Source of the DNA: Candidatus Faecivicinus avistercoris
Lineage (GTDB): Bacteria > Bacillota > Clostridia > Christensenellales > Aristaeellaceae
Assembly (NCBI GenBank): GCA_018716805.1
Contig: DVJL01000031.1
Location: 1-38,768 of the forward strand
DNA length: 38,768 bases
Direction of reading: 5' to 3'
Shown here piece by piece: positions 8,756 to 17,376 of this stretch; positions within the stretch are counted from its first letter, which is position 1, and every line of letters begins with the position of its first letter. The translations under genes and the position numbers were made by a program. The notes beneath the pieces were generated by a model. The model saw only the letters and a list, made by a program, of their open reading frames with translations. It was not told where the DNA came from and ran no database searches.

Positions 8756-9908
8756 AGGCGCGCTGATTGCGCTTTTGACCGCGGCAGCGGTGCTGCTCGG
8801 CGGATGTTCGGAAATCGACCAGGCGGAGAATCTGGCGTTCGTCGTCCTGATGGGCGTGGATCAGACGGAGGACGGCGGAATTGAGTTGAGCGTTCAGGTG
8901 CCGAAAATCTCCGGAAGCCGCGGCAACGGCGAGGATTCCGGCTCGTCGGGCGACCTCGTATTTACCGCCAGCGGCGGAGACTTTGCCGAGGCCATCACCG
9001 CGCTCAAGTGGATCGTTCCGCGCCGGCTGGATCTTTCGCAGATCGAATTGATCGTCGTTTCCGAAGCGCTCGCCTCCAGCGGTCGCTGGCTGGAGGTCAT
9101 GAACGACATGATGCAGACCAGCCGGCTGTACACCGCGGCGCGGCTGGCCGTCTGCGATGGCGACGTCCAGGCGTTTATCCGCGCGGAAAAGCCGCTGATC
9201 GGCACGCGGATCGCCGATGAATTGACCGCGATGTTCGAGGCGTATACCACGGACGGATTTGTTCCCAATACGTCGTTTGCGGACATCTATTATAAGAGCA
9301 TTTCGGCCTATTCCGATCCCGTAGCGGTCTATGCGGTGCCCGCGCCCGAGGAGAGCTCGGCCGATGTCGAACCCGCTTCCCAGGATGCCGCGGAGCCGGC
9401 GGTGGCGATTATTCCCGACGACCCCGGAACGACCGATGTGGAGACCGAACAGGAGACGCGATTCCTCGGCGCGGCGGTATTTCGCGACGGCCGCATGGTT
9501 GGAAAGCTGGACGGCCGGACGCTGATGTACTGCAAGCTGCTGCGCGGGAAATCGCAGACGTTCGTCTTTGCGCACGGCGGGGAGGAGGTCTCGCTGTCCA
9601 CGCTCGGCACGCCGTCGGTCTCCGTGGACACGGCGTCGGAGCCGGTGCGCATTCAGGTGGATCTTCGCCTGGCCGTGCTGCCCAACAACGGTCCCCTTGA
9701 ATATCCCGGCCTTGCGGATGCGCTGGAGGCGGAGCTGATGAAGGCGGTCGATGCCTGCAAGGCGATCGGCGCGGAGCCGTTTCAGTTCGCCGAGGTGGCC
9801 GCGCGCCGCTTTGCCACGCTCGACGATTGGATTGCCTACGGCTGGCGGGAGCGCTTTATCGACAGCGAGGTCGAGATCAACGTCGACCTCAAGATCGAAA
9901 ATCTGTAA
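8748..9908 (+). CDS. gerKC: Spore germinant receptor lipoprotein subunit C (GerC/GerKC family)
   Basis: A 386-residue lipoprotein subunit of the germinant receptor, expected on the outer face of the spore inner membrane. It starts with GTG 8748, which overlaps the gerKB stop, 6 bases after AAGGAGG. The signal peptide ends in a lipobox LGGC with Cys20 as lipidation site. GerC landmarks follow: CSEIDQAENLAFVVLMGVDQTEDG, and near the C-terminus a block ending WIAYGWRERFIDSEVEINVDLKIE. The stretch at about residues 200-235 is rich in Glu, Ala and Pro and is probably a flexible linker. A hairpin with a T-run follows the gene, so the operon ends here. Confidence 0.93.
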   Translation: MRRGALIALLTAAAVLLGGCSEIDQAENLAFVVLMGVDQTEDGGIELSVQVPKISGSRGNGEDSGSSGDLVFTASGGDFAEAITALKWIVPRRLDLSQIELIVVSEALASSGRWLEVMNDMMQTSRLYTAARLAVCDGDVQAFIRAEKPLIGTRIADELTAMFEAYTTDGFVPNTSFADIYYKSISAYSDPVAVYAVPAPEESSADVEPASQDAAEPAVAIIPDDPGTTDVETEQETRFLGAAVFRDGRMVGKLDGRTLMYCKLLRGKSQTFVFAHGGEEVSLSTLGTPSVSVDTASEPVRIQVDLRLAVLPNNGPLEYPGLADALEAELMKAVDACKAIGAEPFQFAEVAARRFATLDDWIAYGWRERFIDSEVEINVDLKIENL

Positions 9909-9920
9909 TTGGAGAATATC

Positions 9921-9953
9921 GGCCCTCCGGGAAATCCGGCGGGTCGATTTTTT
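9921..9953 (+). terminator. Intrinsic terminator after germination operon
   Basis: CCCTCCGG and CCGGCGGG pair around a GAAAT loop with one mismatch, then TCGATTTTTT. It begins about 12 bases after the gerKC stop. Confidence 0.65.
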
Positions 9954-9972
9954 GCGGCAAATATGCTATAAT
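9944..9972 (+). promoter_or_regulatory. Promoter for the HAD phosphatase gene
   Basis: A perfect -10 TATAAT at 9967-9972 and a weak -35 TCGATT at 9944-9949 with a 17-base spacer. It overlaps the T-run of the preceding terminator. Confidence 0.6.
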
Positions 9973-10030
9973 AGGCGCGACGGCGCGGGCGGAATCCGCC
10001 GCGCGGAAAACATGGAGCGGGGGAGAGCGG

Positions 10031-10594
10031 ATGAACGTCTATGACTTCGACAATACCATTTTACGGGGAGACAGCACGGCGCGTTTTTTTGCCTACTGCC
10101 TGAGGCATTATCCGGCGATGTGGCTGGACCTGCCGGGACAGGCGGTGAACGGCGCGCTGTTTTTGCTGAAGCTGCGCCCCAAGCAGGCGTTCAAGGAGCG
10201 GATGCTGGGGTTCCTCGGGCGAATCGGCGACGTGGATGCGGCGGTCGAACGGTTCTGGGCGAAGAACTTCAGCCGGGTCAAGCCGTGGTACCTCGCGCAG
10301 CGCCGGCCGGACGACGTCGTGATCTCGGCTTCGCCGGAATTTCTGATCCGGCCGGCCTGCGAGCGGCTCGGCGTCGGCTGCGCGATGGGCTCGCCGGTTG
10401 ACCGGCATACCGGCCGCTTCAGCGGCCTGAACTGCCACGGAGAGGAGAAGGTGCGCCGCTTTCGCGAGGTTTTTCCCGAGGCTCAGATCGACGAGTTTTA
10501 CTCCGATTCGCATTCGGACGCGCCGCTGGCCGCGCTGGCAAAGCGCGCATGGCTGGTCCGAGGCGACGAGCGCATTCCGTGGAAAGACGAATAA
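10031..10594 (+). CDS. HAD-superfamily phosphatase, SerB-like (HAD-IB)
   Basis: A 187-residue cytoplasmic phosphohydrolase. ATG 10031 follows GGGGGAGAG. All HAD motifs are visible: motif I YDFDNT with nucleophile Asp5 and acid Asp7, motif II ISAS at about residue 100, a motif III lysine in HGEEKVRRF, and motif IV DSHSDAPL. The helical cap between motifs I and II is short, as in HAD-IB enzymes related to phosphoserine phosphatase and CicA. No biosynthetic neighbour helps assign a substrate; it is a single gene with its own promoter. Confidence 0.85.
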   Translation: MNVYDFDNTILRGDSTARFFAYCLRHYPAMWLDLPGQAVNGALFLLKLRPKQAFKERMLGFLGRIGDVDAAVERFWAKNFSRVKPWYLAQRRPDDVVISASPEFLIRPACERLGVGCAMGSPVDRHTGRFSGLNCHGEEKVRRFREVFPEAQIDEFYSDSHSDAPLAALAKRAWLVRGDERIPWKDE

Positions 10595-10615
10595 TCCGAA
10601 TGAATATGCGCATCA

Positions 10616-10632
10616 GGTTCATCGGATGAACC
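10616..10632. repeat. Perfect short palindrome GGTTCATC-G-GATGAACC
   Basis: Eight-base arms around one central base, 21 bases after the HAD gene. There is no T-run, so it may be a protein-binding site rather than a terminator. Confidence 0.5.
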
Positions 10633-10679
10633 GAAATTCCGAATGTAAACTGAAATTGACCTGATAAAGTTCGCATTAT

Positions 10680-10704
10680 TTACATTGGACGCGACGCAAT
10701 GTAA
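10680..10704. promoter_or_regulatory. Operator-like inverted repeat at the BMP importer promoter
   Basis: TTACATTG (10680-10687) and CAATGTAA (10697-10704) are perfect 8-base arms with a 9-base spacer. They cover the -35 zone of the extended -10 promoter at 10713-10721. A third half-site, AATGTAA, occurs upstream at 10642-10648. Position and symmetry suggest a repressor or activator site. Confidence 0.5.
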
Positions 10705-10712
10705 CGTTTGTG

Positions 10713-10721
10713 TGTTATACT
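10713..10721 (+). promoter_or_regulatory. Extended -10 promoter for the BMP importer operon
   Basis: TGTTATACT combines TGn with TATACT (10716-10721). No good -35 hexamer is present at 17 bases. The short transcript leader begins with a CCCC-GAA-GGGG hairpin (10730-10740). Confidence 0.6.
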
Positions 10722-10764
10722 GAGATCAGCCCCGAAGGGGATCAATACACAGGAGGCGGGAATC

Positions 10765-11943
10765 ATGAAGAAAATCCTCTCCATGGTGCTGATCGCAGCA
10801 ATGGCGCTCATCGGCACCGCGGCGCTCGCGGAGGGCATCCCTGCGGACGAAATCACGGTCGGCTACATCTACATCGGCGATGAAAACGAAGCCTACACCG
10901 CCGCGCACTACGAGGGCGCGAAGGCCATGGCGGAGGCGCTCGGTCTGAGCGAGGATCAGATCATCATCAAATGGAATACCGCGGAGACCGAAGCCTGCTA
11001 CGATGCGGCGATCGATCTGGCGGAGGCCGGGTGCGACATCATCTTTGGCAATTCCTTCAATTTTGAAAGCTACATGATCGAGGCGGCGCGTGAGTACCCC
11101 GAGATCGAGTTCTGCCACGCGACCGGCTATCAGGCGGCGACCTGCGGGCTGGACAACGTGCACAACTACTTCACTTCCGTCTATGAGTCCCGCTATGTCT
11201 CCGGCGTCGTTGCGGGCATGAAGCTCAACGAGATGATCGCCGACGGCACGATCACGGCGGATCAGTGCGTGGTCGGCTATGTCGGCGCGTTCCCGTATGC
11301 CGAGGTCATCAGCGGCTACACGGCGTTCTTCCTGGGCATCCGCTCCGTCTGCCCGGAGGCGACGATGAAGGTGCAGTACACGAACAGCTGGGCGTCGTTT
11401 GACTTGGAGAAAGAGGCCGCCGAGGCGCTGATCGCGCAGGGCTGCGTGCTCATCAGCCAGCACGCCGACACCACCGGCGCGCCCACGGCCTGCGAGGCGG
11501 CCGGCGTGCCGTGCGTGGGCTACAACGTGTCCATGATCGCGACTGCGCCGAACACGGCGCTGACCTCTGCGTCCATCGATTGGGCGCCGTACAACACCTA
11601 TGCCGTCGAGTGCGTCATCAACGGCGAGCCGATCGCGGTCGACTGGTGCCAGGGCTATGACACCGGCGCGAACAAGATCACCGAGCTGAACGAGGGCGTC
11701 GTCGCCGAGGGCACCGCCGAAAAGGTGGCCGAGGTCGAGGCTGCGCTGGTTTCCGGCGATCTGAAGGTGTTTGACACCTCGACGTTCACCATCGGCGGCG
11801 AGACGCTCGAGAGCCTGATCGAGGCGAATGCCGACTACGCGAAGTACGCCGACTACGTCTCCGATGGCTATTTCCACGAGTCCGAGCTGGCCTCGGCCCC
11901 GTCGTTCGACATCATCGTCGACGGAATCGAGCAGGTTTCCTGA
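10765..11943 (+). CDS. BMP-family ABC transporter substrate-binding protein
   Basis: A 392-residue extracytoplasmic binding protein of the BmpA/Med/TmpC family, whose studied members bind nucleosides. AGGAGG (10751-10756) is 8 bases before ATG 10765. A signal peptide occupies residues 1-22 with a likely signal peptidase I site ALA|EG. The mature part shows the type I periplasmic-binding fold pattern: EITVGYIYIG, the HYEGAKAMAEALG stretch, DIIFGNSFNF, VSGVVAGMKLNEM, VGYVGAFPYAEVISGYTAFFLGIRS, and QGCVLISQHADTTG. Unusually for a Gram-positive binding protein there is no lipobox cysteine. An attenuator-like hairpin follows, then the ATPase and two permeases. Confidence 0.92.
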   Translation: MKKILSMVLIAAMALIGTAALAEGIPADEITVGYIYIGDENEAYTAAHYEGAKAMAEALGLSEDQIIIKWNTAETEACYDAAIDLAEAGCDIIFGNSFNFESYMIEAAREYPEIEFCHATGYQAATCGLDNVHNYFTSVYESRYVSGVVAGMKLNEMIADGTITADQCVVGYVGAFPYAEVISGYTAFFLGIRSVCPEATMKVQYTNSWASFDLEKEAAEALIAQGCVLISQHADTTGAPTACEAAGVPCVGYNVSMIATAPNTALTSASIDWAPYNTYAVECVINGEPIAVDWCQGYDTGANKITELNEGVVAEGTAEKVAEVEAALVSGDLKVFDTSTFTIGGETLESLIEANADYAKYADYVSDGYFHESELASAPSFDIIVDGIEQVS

Positions 11944-11955
11944 CGAAATGGGCTT

Positions 11956-11992
11956 AAGACCGGCGTTCTGCCCCGAGCGCCGGTCTTTGTTG
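11956..11992 (+). terminator. Hairpin between binding-protein and ATPase genes (partial terminator)
   Basis: AAGACCGGCG (11956-11965) and CGCCGGTCTT (11978-11987) form a perfect 10-base stem, followed by TGTTG rather than a long T-run. Only part of transcription is likely to stop here, which would give more binding protein than transporter. Confidence 0.7.
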
Positions 11993-12065
11993 TCGGCCGC
12001 ACTTTTGAAAAGGGCGGCGTGTGGAATCGAGCGCGCCATTGGGCGCGAAGTTCGGAGGGTTGACG

Positions 12066-13598
12066 GTGAAACATATCCCCGCCATTGAGCTCAAGCATCT
12101 CACCAAGCGGTTTGGCAAAATTGTCGCCAACGAGGACATCAGCCTGTCCATCCGCGAGGGCGAGATCCTCGCCATACTGGGCGAAAACGGCAGCGGCAAG
12201 ACGACGCTGATGAACATGATTTCGGGAATCTACTATCCCGACGAGGGTGAGATTCTCGTGCACGGCGAGCCGGTGAGCATCCGGTCGCCGCGCGACGCCT
12301 ATCCGCTGGGCATCGGCATGATCCACCAGCATTTCAAGCTCGTGGACGTGCTGACGGCGGCGGAAAACATTGTGCTCGGCCTTCCGGGCCGGCAGCGGCT
12401 GGACATGGCGGCGGTTGCGACGAAGATCAACCAGCTGACCCACCGCTACGGCTTCGAGCTGGATCCCTTCAAGAAGGTCTACGAGATGTCCGTTTCGGAA
12501 AAGCAGACGGTGGAGATCGTCAAGATGCTCTACCGCGGCGCGAAGATCCTGATCCTCGACGAGCCGACGGCGGTGCTCACGCCGCAGGAGACGCACCGGC
12601 TGTTCGACGTGCTGCGCAACATGCGCGCCGACGGCAACGCCATCGTCATCATCACGCACAAGCTCAACGAGGTGCTGGAGCTGTCCGACCGCGTGGCGGT
12701 GCTGCGCAAGGGGCGCTATATCGGCTCGGTCGACACCGCGTCGGCGTCGATCGCCAGCCTGACCGAGATGATGGTCGGCAAGCGCGTGGAGCTGAACATC
12801 GTGCGCTCGGAGCCGAAGCAGCTGAAGAGGCGGCTGGCGGTGAAGGACGTCAGCTGCGTCAACCCCGAGGGCGTCATCACGCTCAACCACGTCAGCTTTA
12901 CCCTCGATGGCGGCGAGATTCTGGGCATCGCCGGCGTGGCCGGAAGCGGACAGCGCGAGCTGCTGGAGACCATCGCCGGGCTGACGAAGGCGGAGTCGGG
13001 CGAAATCGACTACTTCCCGCCGAACCACGAGCCGCAGGAGCTGACGAAGCTCAGCGCCGTCGAGATCAACCGGCTGGGCGTCCGGCTGTCGTTCGTGCCG
13101 GAGGACCGGCTGGGCATGGGGCTGGTCGGCCCGATGGACATGGTTGACAACATGATGATCCGCAGCTACAAGCGCGGCGGGCATTTCTGGGTGGACCGCA
13201 AGGCGCCTCGGTCGCTGGCGGAGAAGATCATCCGCGATCTGGAGGTCGTCACGCCGGGCGTCGGCACGCCGGTGGGCAAGCTGTCCGGCGGCAACGTCCA
13301 GAAGGTGCTGGTCGGGCGCGAGATCGCGTCGAACCCCATCGTGTTGATGGTCGCCTATCCGGTGCGCGGGCTGGACATCCATTCCTCCCACACGATCTAC
13401 CGCCTCCTCGACGAACAGAAGCGCAACGGCGTGGCGGTGCTCTGCGTGGGCGAGGATCTGGACGTGCTGCTGGCGCTGTGCGACCGGATCCTGGTGATGT
13501 GCGACGGCCGCGTGACCGGCATCGTCGATGCGCGCACGGCGACCAAGGAGCAGATCGGCATGCTGATGATGCGGACGGAAGGGAGCGGGAAACCATGA
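12066..13598 (+). CDS. BMP-type ABC transporter ATP-binding protein (two ATPase domains)
   Basis: A 510-residue cytoplasmic ATPase with two fused nucleotide-binding domains, as in NupO/RbsA-like proteins. GTG 12066 is chosen: GGAGGG (12054-12059) lies 6 bases upstream; an ATG at 12021 has no ribosome site. Domain 1 (about 1-250) has Walker A GENGSGKTT, Walker B ILILDEPTAVLTPQE and a divergent signature MSVSEKQTVEI. Domain 2 (about 255-505) has IAGVAGSGQRELLETIAG, signature LSGGNVQK and a degenerate Walker B (MVAYPVRGLD) lacking the catalytic glutamate, which is normal for this family. Its stop overlaps the next gene's ATG. Confidence 0.93.
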   Translation: MKHIPAIELKHLTKRFGKIVANEDISLSIREGEILAILGENGSGKTTLMNMISGIYYPDEGEILVHGEPVSIRSPRDAYPLGIGMIHQHFKLVDVLTAAENIVLGLPGRQRLDMAAVATKINQLTHRYGFELDPFKKVYEMSVSEKQTVEIVKMLYRGAKILILDEPTAVLTPQETHRLFDVLRNMRADGNAIVIITHKLNEVLELSDRVAVLRKGRYIGSVDTASASIASLTEMMVGKRVELNIVRSEPKQLKRRLAVKDVSCVNPEGVITLNHVSFTLDGGEILGIAGVAGSGQRELLETIAGLTKAESGEIDYFPPNHEPQELTKLSAVEINRLGVRLSFVPEDRLGMGLVGPMDMVDNMMIRSYKRGGHFWVDRKAPRSLAEKIIRDLEVVTPGVGTPVGKLSGGNVQKVLVGREIASNPIVLMVAYPVRGLDIHSSHTIYRLLDEQKRNGVAVLCVGEDLDVLLALCDRILVMCDGRVTGIVDARTATKEQIGMLMMRTEGSGKP

Positions 13599-14707
13599 TG
13601 AGCAAACTGCACGGCCTGCGCGAGCCGCTGTTCCACGTTTCAAAGCGCGACGAATGCGGTTTTGTCAAGGCGTGTCTGATCCGTTTGGCGGCGATCGCGC
13701 TGGCGCTGTGCGTCTGCGCCGTCGTGATCTTCTTTCTGACGGGGCTGAACCCGTTGGAGGTCTACGAGGCCGTCATCGACGGCGCGGTCGGCAGCAACCG
13801 CCGCCTGTGGGTGACGATCCGCGACGCGCTGGCGCTTCTGCTGATCGCCGTGGCGATCACGCCGGCCTTTCGGATGCGGTTCTGGAACGTCGGCGCGGAG
13901 GGACAGACGCTGGCCGGCGGGCTGGCGACCGCGGCGGTGATGATCTACTTTGGCGACCGCGTGCCTTCGGCGCTGCTGATGGCGATGATGCTGGCGGCGG
14001 CGCTGCTGGCCGGCATGCTCTGGGGCGTGATCCCCGCGATCTTCAAGGCGCAGTGGAACACGAACGAGACGCTGTTTACGCTGATGATGAACTACATCGC
14101 CACGCAGCTGGTGGCGTTCTGCATCGTGTTCTGGGAGAATCCCTCCGGCTCCAACTCGGTCGGCATCATCAACCAGCAGACGCGCGCCGGCTGGCTGGGC
14201 GAGCTGTTCGGGCTGACCTACGGCTGGAACCTCGTGATCGTCGTGGCGGTGACCGCGTTCGTCTACTTTTATCTGCGCGATTCCAAGCAGGGCTATGAGA
14301 TCGCCTACGTCGGGCAGAGCGTGAACACCGCGCGCTACGCCGGCATCAGCGTCCGCCGGGTCATCATCCGGACGATGTCGATTTCCGGCGCGCTGTGCGG
14401 GCTGGCGGGCTTCATACTGGTCAGCGGCGCGGGGCATACGATCTCCACCGGCATCGCCGGCGGCCGCGGCTTCACGGCGATCGTCGTGGCGTGGCTGTCC
14501 AAGCTCAATACGTTTACGATGATGCTCGTGTCGTTTTTGCTGGTGTTTCTGGAAAAGGGCGCGATCCAGATCGCCTCGCAGTTCAGCTTAAACGAAAATG
14601 CCTCCGACATGATCACCGGCATCCTGTTGTTCTTCGTGCTCGGCTGCGAGTTCTTCATCCAGTACAAGGTCGAGTTCCGGCGCGGGAGAAAGGCGGTGCG
14701 CGAATGA
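13595..14707 (+). CDS. BMP-type ABC transporter permease 1
   Basis: A 370-residue membrane protein of the BPD_transp_2 (NupP/YufP-like) family with about nine hydrophobic segments. ATG 13595 overlaps the ATPase stop (ATGA). Family blocks visible include FRMRFWNVGAEGQTLAGGLA, WNTNETLFTLMMNYIA, GYEIAYVGQSVNTARYAGIS and SGAGHTISTGIAGGRGFTAIVVAWL. It pairs with the next permease to form the membrane channel of the importer. Confidence 0.93.
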   Translation: MMSKLHGLREPLFHVSKRDECGFVKACLIRLAAIALALCVCAVVIFFLTGLNPLEVYEAVIDGAVGSNRRLWVTIRDALALLLIAVAITPAFRMRFWNVGAEGQTLAGGLATAAVMIYFGDRVPSALLMAMMLAAALLAGMLWGVIPAIFKAQWNTNETLFTLMMNYIATQLVAFCIVFWENPSGSNSVGIINQQTRAGWLGELFGLTYGWNLVIVVAVTAFVYFYLRDSKQGYEIAYVGQSVNTARYAGISVRRVIIRTMSISGALCGLAGFILVSGAGHTISTGIAGGRGFTAIVVAWLSKLNTFTMMLVSFLLVFLEKGAIQIASQFSLNENASDMITGILLFFVLGCEFFIQYKVEFRRGRKAVRE

Positions 14708-15684
14708 ACACGATTCTGATCTTCATCCAAAACGCCATCGGTCAGGGCATCGGCATCCTGTTCGGCGCCAACGGCGAGATCCTCACCGAGAAATCGGGCA
14801 ACCTGAACCTCGGCGTGCCCGGCATGATGTACATGGGCGGCATTGCCGGGCTGGCGGGCGCCTACCTGTATGAAAACGCCGTCGTCGCGCCGGTTCCGGT
14901 GGTCGGAATGCTGATTGCGCTCGTCTGCGCGCTCGTGGCCGGCACGCTCGGCGGCGCGATCTACAGCGTGCTGACCATCTCGCTGCGCGCAAACCAGAAT
15001 GTGGCCGGCCTGGCGCTGACGACGTTTGGCGTCGGCCTGGGGAACTTCTTCGGCGGGTCGCTGTCGAAGCTCTCCGGCGGCGTCGGCCAGATCTCCGTGG
15101 CCGCGACGGCGGGCGCGTTCCGCCAGCCGATCCCGCTTCTGTGCGACATCCCGGTGATCGGCGAGGCGCTGTTCTCGTATGGCTTTTTGACCTACTTCGC
15201 CATCGCGCTGTCGGTCTATCTGGCGTGGTACATTCGCCGCACGCGCCGCGGGCTGAACCTGCGCGCGGTGGGCGAGAGCCCCTCGACGGCGGATGCGGCC
15301 GGCATCGACGTGGCGCGCTACAAGTACGTCGCCACCTGCGTGGGCGGCGCGATCTGCGGCCTCGGCGGCCTGTATTTCGTCATGGAATACTCCGGCGGCA
15401 CGTGGACGAACAACGGCTTTGGCGATCGCGGCTGGCTGGCCATCGCGCTGGTGATCTTTGCGCGCTGGAATCCGCTGCACGCCATCTGGGGCTCGATCCT
15501 GTTCGGCGCGCTGTACATCCTCTACCTGTACATCCCCGGCCTCGGCCGCAGCATGCAGGAGATCTTCAAGATGCTGCCGTACTTCGTGACGATCGTCGTG
15601 CTCGTGCTGACCAGCCTGCGCAAGAAGAAGGAGGACCAGCCGCCCGAGAGCCTGGGACAGCCATTTTTCCGTGAAGAGCGGTAG
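14704..15684 (+). CDS. BMP-type ABC transporter permease 2
   Basis: A 326-residue membrane protein of the same superfamily (NupQ/YufQ-like). ATG 14704 overlaps the stop of permease 1. Landmarks are ILTEKSGNLNLGVPGMMYMGG, SLRANQNVAGLALTTFG, GLNLRAVGESPSTADAAGID and GFGDRGWLAIALVIFARWNP. About eight membrane segments. The last gene of the operon; no strong terminator follows, only a 6-base-arm hairpin near 15708-15725. Confidence 0.93.
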   Translation: MNTILIFIQNAIGQGIGILFGANGEILTEKSGNLNLGVPGMMYMGGIAGLAGAYLYENAVVAPVPVVGMLIALVCALVAGTLGGAIYSVLTISLRANQNVAGLALTTFGVGLGNFFGGSLSKLSGGVGQISVAATAGAFRQPIPLLCDIPVIGEALFSYGFLTYFAIALSVYLAWYIRRTRRGLNLRAVGESPSTADAAGIDVARYKYVATCVGGAICGLGGLYFVMEYSGGTWTNNGFGDRGWLAIALVIFARWNPLHAIWGSILFGALYILYLYIPGLGRSMQEIFKMLPYFVTIVVLVLTSLRKKKEDQPPESLGQPFFREER

Positions 15685-15775
15685 CGGCGGTTGGAGGAAT
15701 TCCAATTTCACGCGCTTCACCGCGTGCCGGGAGGTTCAATGGGCCGGGCGCGGATGTGTCTGAAAAAGATCATGG

Positions 15776-15804
15776 TTGACAATTTCGCCGGAAGGGTGTA
15801 TAAT
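15776..15804 (+). promoter_or_regulatory. Consensus sigma-A promoter for the MATE gene
   Basis: TTGACA (15776-15781), a 17-base spacer and TATAAT (15799-15804): a full consensus match. Confidence 0.9.
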
Positions 15805-15810
15805 CCATGC

Positions 15811-15961
15811 GCCTTTCCGGCGTTTGCCGTGAAGGCCGGGCGAGGGAAGCGCGGCGGCTTCCGCCCTGAAGCGGCAGTGCGCCGCGATCAATCGGGGGAG
15901 AGGAGCCGCTTTGGCTCCCATTGCCCTCTGAAGCGTACAAAGGGTATGAGGGGTGCTTGCG
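15811..15961 (+). promoter_or_regulatory. Structured 5' leader of the MATE gene (unassigned)
   Basis: About 150 bases separate the promoter from the start codon. They contain several stable hairpins: GGCGG-CTT-CCGCC near 15855, GCGGC...GCCGC near 15871, and GGAGCC-GCTTT-GGCTCC (15902-15918) shortly before the ribosome site. I do not recognise a known riboswitch consensus. It could be a regulatory leader or simply GC-rich spacer. Confidence 0.4.
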
Positions 15962-17356
15962 ATGGAGAACGAAGGGGCGCGCCGGGTGGAAAACGACCTC
16001 GGCCGGGACGACATTCGCGCGCTGGTGCGCAGGATTGCGCTGCCGAGCATGCTGGCGCAGTTTGTCAGCGTGCTGTACAGCATTGTCGACCGCATGTACA
16101 TCGGCCACATTCCCGGCATCGGCGAGCTGGCGCTGGCGGGCGTGGGCGTGTGCGGCCCGGTGGTGACGATGATCGGCTCGGTGGCCTCGCTGGTCGGCGT
16201 GGGCGGCGCGCCGCTGATGAGCATCCGAATGGGCGAGGGCGACGAGCGCGGCGCGCGGGCGATTCTCGCGAACTGCTTTTTGATGATCTGCCTGTTCTCG
16301 CTCGCGCTGATGGCGGTGGTGATTCCGCTGCGGCGGCCGATGCTGATGCTGTTTGGCGCGAGCGCGGACACGCTGCCCTATGCGGACGAGTATTTCCTCT
16401 ATTACATGACCGGCACGGTGTTTGCGCTGCTGGCGACGGGGCTGAATTCGTTCGTCGTCGCGCAGGGGTTTGCGAAAAAGGCGATGACTTCGGTCGTCCT
16501 CGGCGCGGTGATGAACATCGTGCTCGACCCGGTCTTTATCTTTGCGCTGGGCATGAACGTCCGGGGTGCGGCCATCGCGACGGTGCTTTCGCAGGTCGCG
16601 AGCTGCGCGTATGTGCTGGCGTTTCTGCTCGGCCGGCGCGCGCAGGTGCCGGTCACGTTTCGCGGCTACAGCCTGAAGATCGCGCGGCGCGTGCTGGCGC
16701 TCGGGTTCACGCCGTTTTCAATCATCGCGGTGGACAACGTGATGATCATCGCCATGAACGCGGTGCTCCAGCGCTACGGCGGCGCGGGACAGGGCGACCT
16801 GCTGATCACCGTGGCGACCATCGTGCAGAGCTTCATGCTCGTGGTCACGATGCCGTTGGGCGGCATCAGCGGCGGCACGCAATCCATTCTGAGCTTCAAT
16901 TACGGCGCGCGCCGCGCGGATCGCGTGATGGAAGCGCAGCGGCGGATCTTTCTGTGGTGTCTGGTCTACACGGCGCTGATGTTCGTGCTGGCGCGCGTCG
17001 CGGGGCCGCTGTTTGTGAGGCTGTTCACGACGGATCCGGTCGTGGCGGAAAAGGCCGTCTGGGCCATTGGCGCGTATACGCTGGCGCTGATTCCGCTGGG
17101 CCTGCAATATGAAATCGTCGATGGCTTCACGGCGATCGGACAGGTTCGCTTCTCGTGGCCGCTCTCTTTTTGGAGAAAGGCGGTCTACTTCGCGGCGCTG
17201 TTCATCCTGCCGGCGGCGTTTGGCGCGGAAGCGGCGTTTTATGCCGAGGCGATTTCCGATGTGATCGGCCCCGCAGTCTCCATCGCCGTGCATGCGCTGG
17301 CGATGAAGAAGCTGCTCGCGCGCCGCGCGATGGGAACGCCGGCCGGCCAGCCGTGA
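15962..17356 (+). CDS. MATE family efflux transporter
   Basis: A 464-residue multidrug and toxin extrusion exporter driven by a Na+ or H+ gradient. ATG 15962 is preceded by GAGGGG at 8 bases; an alternative GTG at 15953 would overlap that site. About twelve membrane segments occur in two related halves. MATE landmarks include PSMLAQFVSVLYSIVDRMYIGH, NIVLDPVFIF and MPLGGISGGTQSILSFNYGARR. It has its own consensus promoter and a long leader, which suggests regulated expression. The substrate is unknown. Confidence 0.93.
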   Translation: MENEGARRVENDLGRDDIRALVRRIALPSMLAQFVSVLYSIVDRMYIGHIPGIGELALAGVGVCGPVVTMIGSVASLVGVGGAPLMSIRMGEGDERGARAILANCFLMICLFSLALMAVVIPLRRPMLMLFGASADTLPYADEYFLYYMTGTVFALLATGLNSFVVAQGFAKKAMTSVVLGAVMNIVLDPVFIFALGMNVRGAAIATVLSQVASCAYVLAFLLGRRAQVPVTFRGYSLKIARRVLALGFTPFSIIAVDNVMIIAMNAVLQRYGGAGQGDLLITVATIVQSFMLVVTMPLGGISGGTQSILSFNYGARRADRVMEAQRRIFLWCLVYTALMFVLARVAGPLFVRLFTTDPVVAEKAVWAIGAYTLALIPLGLQYEIVDGFTAIGQVRFSWPLSFWRKAVYFAALFILPAAFGAEAAFYAEAISDVIGPAVSIAVHALAMKKLLARRAMGTPAGQP

Positions 17357-17376
17357 AGGCGCGCCGGATCTGAAGC

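Noticed and set aside
9952..9957. TTGCGG as -35 of the HAD gene promoter
   Set aside because: It is only 9 bases from the TATAAT; the 17-base position is TCGATT.
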